63,032 bases of DNA from positions 1 to 63,032 of the forward strand of contig UCMT01000048.1 in NCBI GenBank assembly GCA_900473795.1. The letters run 5' to 3'. The notes beneath the pieces are model-generated. The model saw only the letters and a program-made list of their open reading frames with translations. It was not told the origin of the DNA and searched no databases. Of the stretch, positions 62,891 through 63,032 are shown piece after piece. Numbering within the stretch: position 1 is the stretch's first letter; every line of letters starts with the position of its first letter. Position numbers and translations under genes: made by a program. This stretch comes from Hyphomicrobiales bacterium (GTDB lineage: Bacteria; Pseudomonadota; Alphaproteobacteria; Rhizobiales; Rhizobiaceae).

Positions 62891-63032
<142 letters not shown>

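Overview
The window looks like accessory-rich, GC-rich DNA (about 60% by eye) from an alphaproteobacterium, most likely Rhizobiaceae (Rhizobium/Ensifer/Agrobacterium type). The basis is gene style and content: many ABC importers, LysR, Lrp, LacI and AraC regulators, chemoreceptors with HAMP and signalling domains, and amine/amino-acid catabolic enzymes in long ATGA/GTGA-overlapped operons. This assignment is inference; no rRNA or tRNA gene is present to fix the taxon.

Layout. 1-523 is the end of a class II fructose-bisphosphate aldolase gene. 686-7191 carries a chemoreceptor, a LysR gene lacking its DNA-binding domain, an intact LysR gene divergent from an NmrA-like oxidoreductase and an AtaL-like (DUF1857) gene, and a junction of two broken genes (old yellow enzyme and DegT aminotransferase). 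7250-12373 holds a class V aminotransferase, an aldehyde dehydrogenase and an FAD amine/amino-acid oxidoreductase, all on the minus strand, divergent from an Lrp/AsnC regulator. 12436-20867 is a minus-strand cluster: double-domain GNAT, class III aminotransferase, HAD hydrolase, and a dipeptide-type ABC importer (binding protein, two permeases, fused double ATPase). A HAD/FAD-oxidoreductase pair (21193-23150) faces it.

23226-36640 is a run of eleven co-directional minus-strand genes ending at a strong bidirectional terminator (23173-23203): FAD oxidoreductase, ArgE-like deacylase, GhrA-like dehydrogenase, cupin, GNAT, HyuA, HyuB, LysR, ALDH, tartrate/D-malate-type dehydrogenase, succinate-semialdehyde-type dehydrogenase. 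It reads as a complete route from an N-acylated or lactam/hydantoin-like nitrogen compound to central metabolism, substrate unknown. A second double-GNAT gene, aspartate ammonia-lyase, acetyl-CoA synthetase and a second chemoreceptor (with a CheR/CheB-docking tail) follow on the plus strand.

43793-53594 is a LacI-controlled ribose-type ABC operon with two identical 14-bp operators. It continues through an amidohydrolase, a D-serine-dehydratase/D-threonine-aldolase-like PLP enzyme, RidA and an AstE-like deacylase, and ends in an internally deleted D-aminoacylase pseudogene. This suggests uptake and breakdown of an acylated D-hydroxyamino acid or amino-sugar-like compound. A convergent 399-aa gene of unknown function has its own palindromic operator.

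54791-63032 is decayed accessory DNA: HEPN- and SRAP-like scraps, a vapBC toxin-antitoxin pair with a perfect inverted-repeat operator, a frameshifted PucR-type regulator, GST, DUF7660, a 42-aa cysteine-rich protein, a small lipoprotein, an orphan RTX protein, a three-gene mosaic of fragments (OYE, MarR, deaminase), an AraC regulator, an IS630-family transposase remnant and the end of a GMC oxidoreductase gene. No CRISPR array, tRNA or rRNA was seen.
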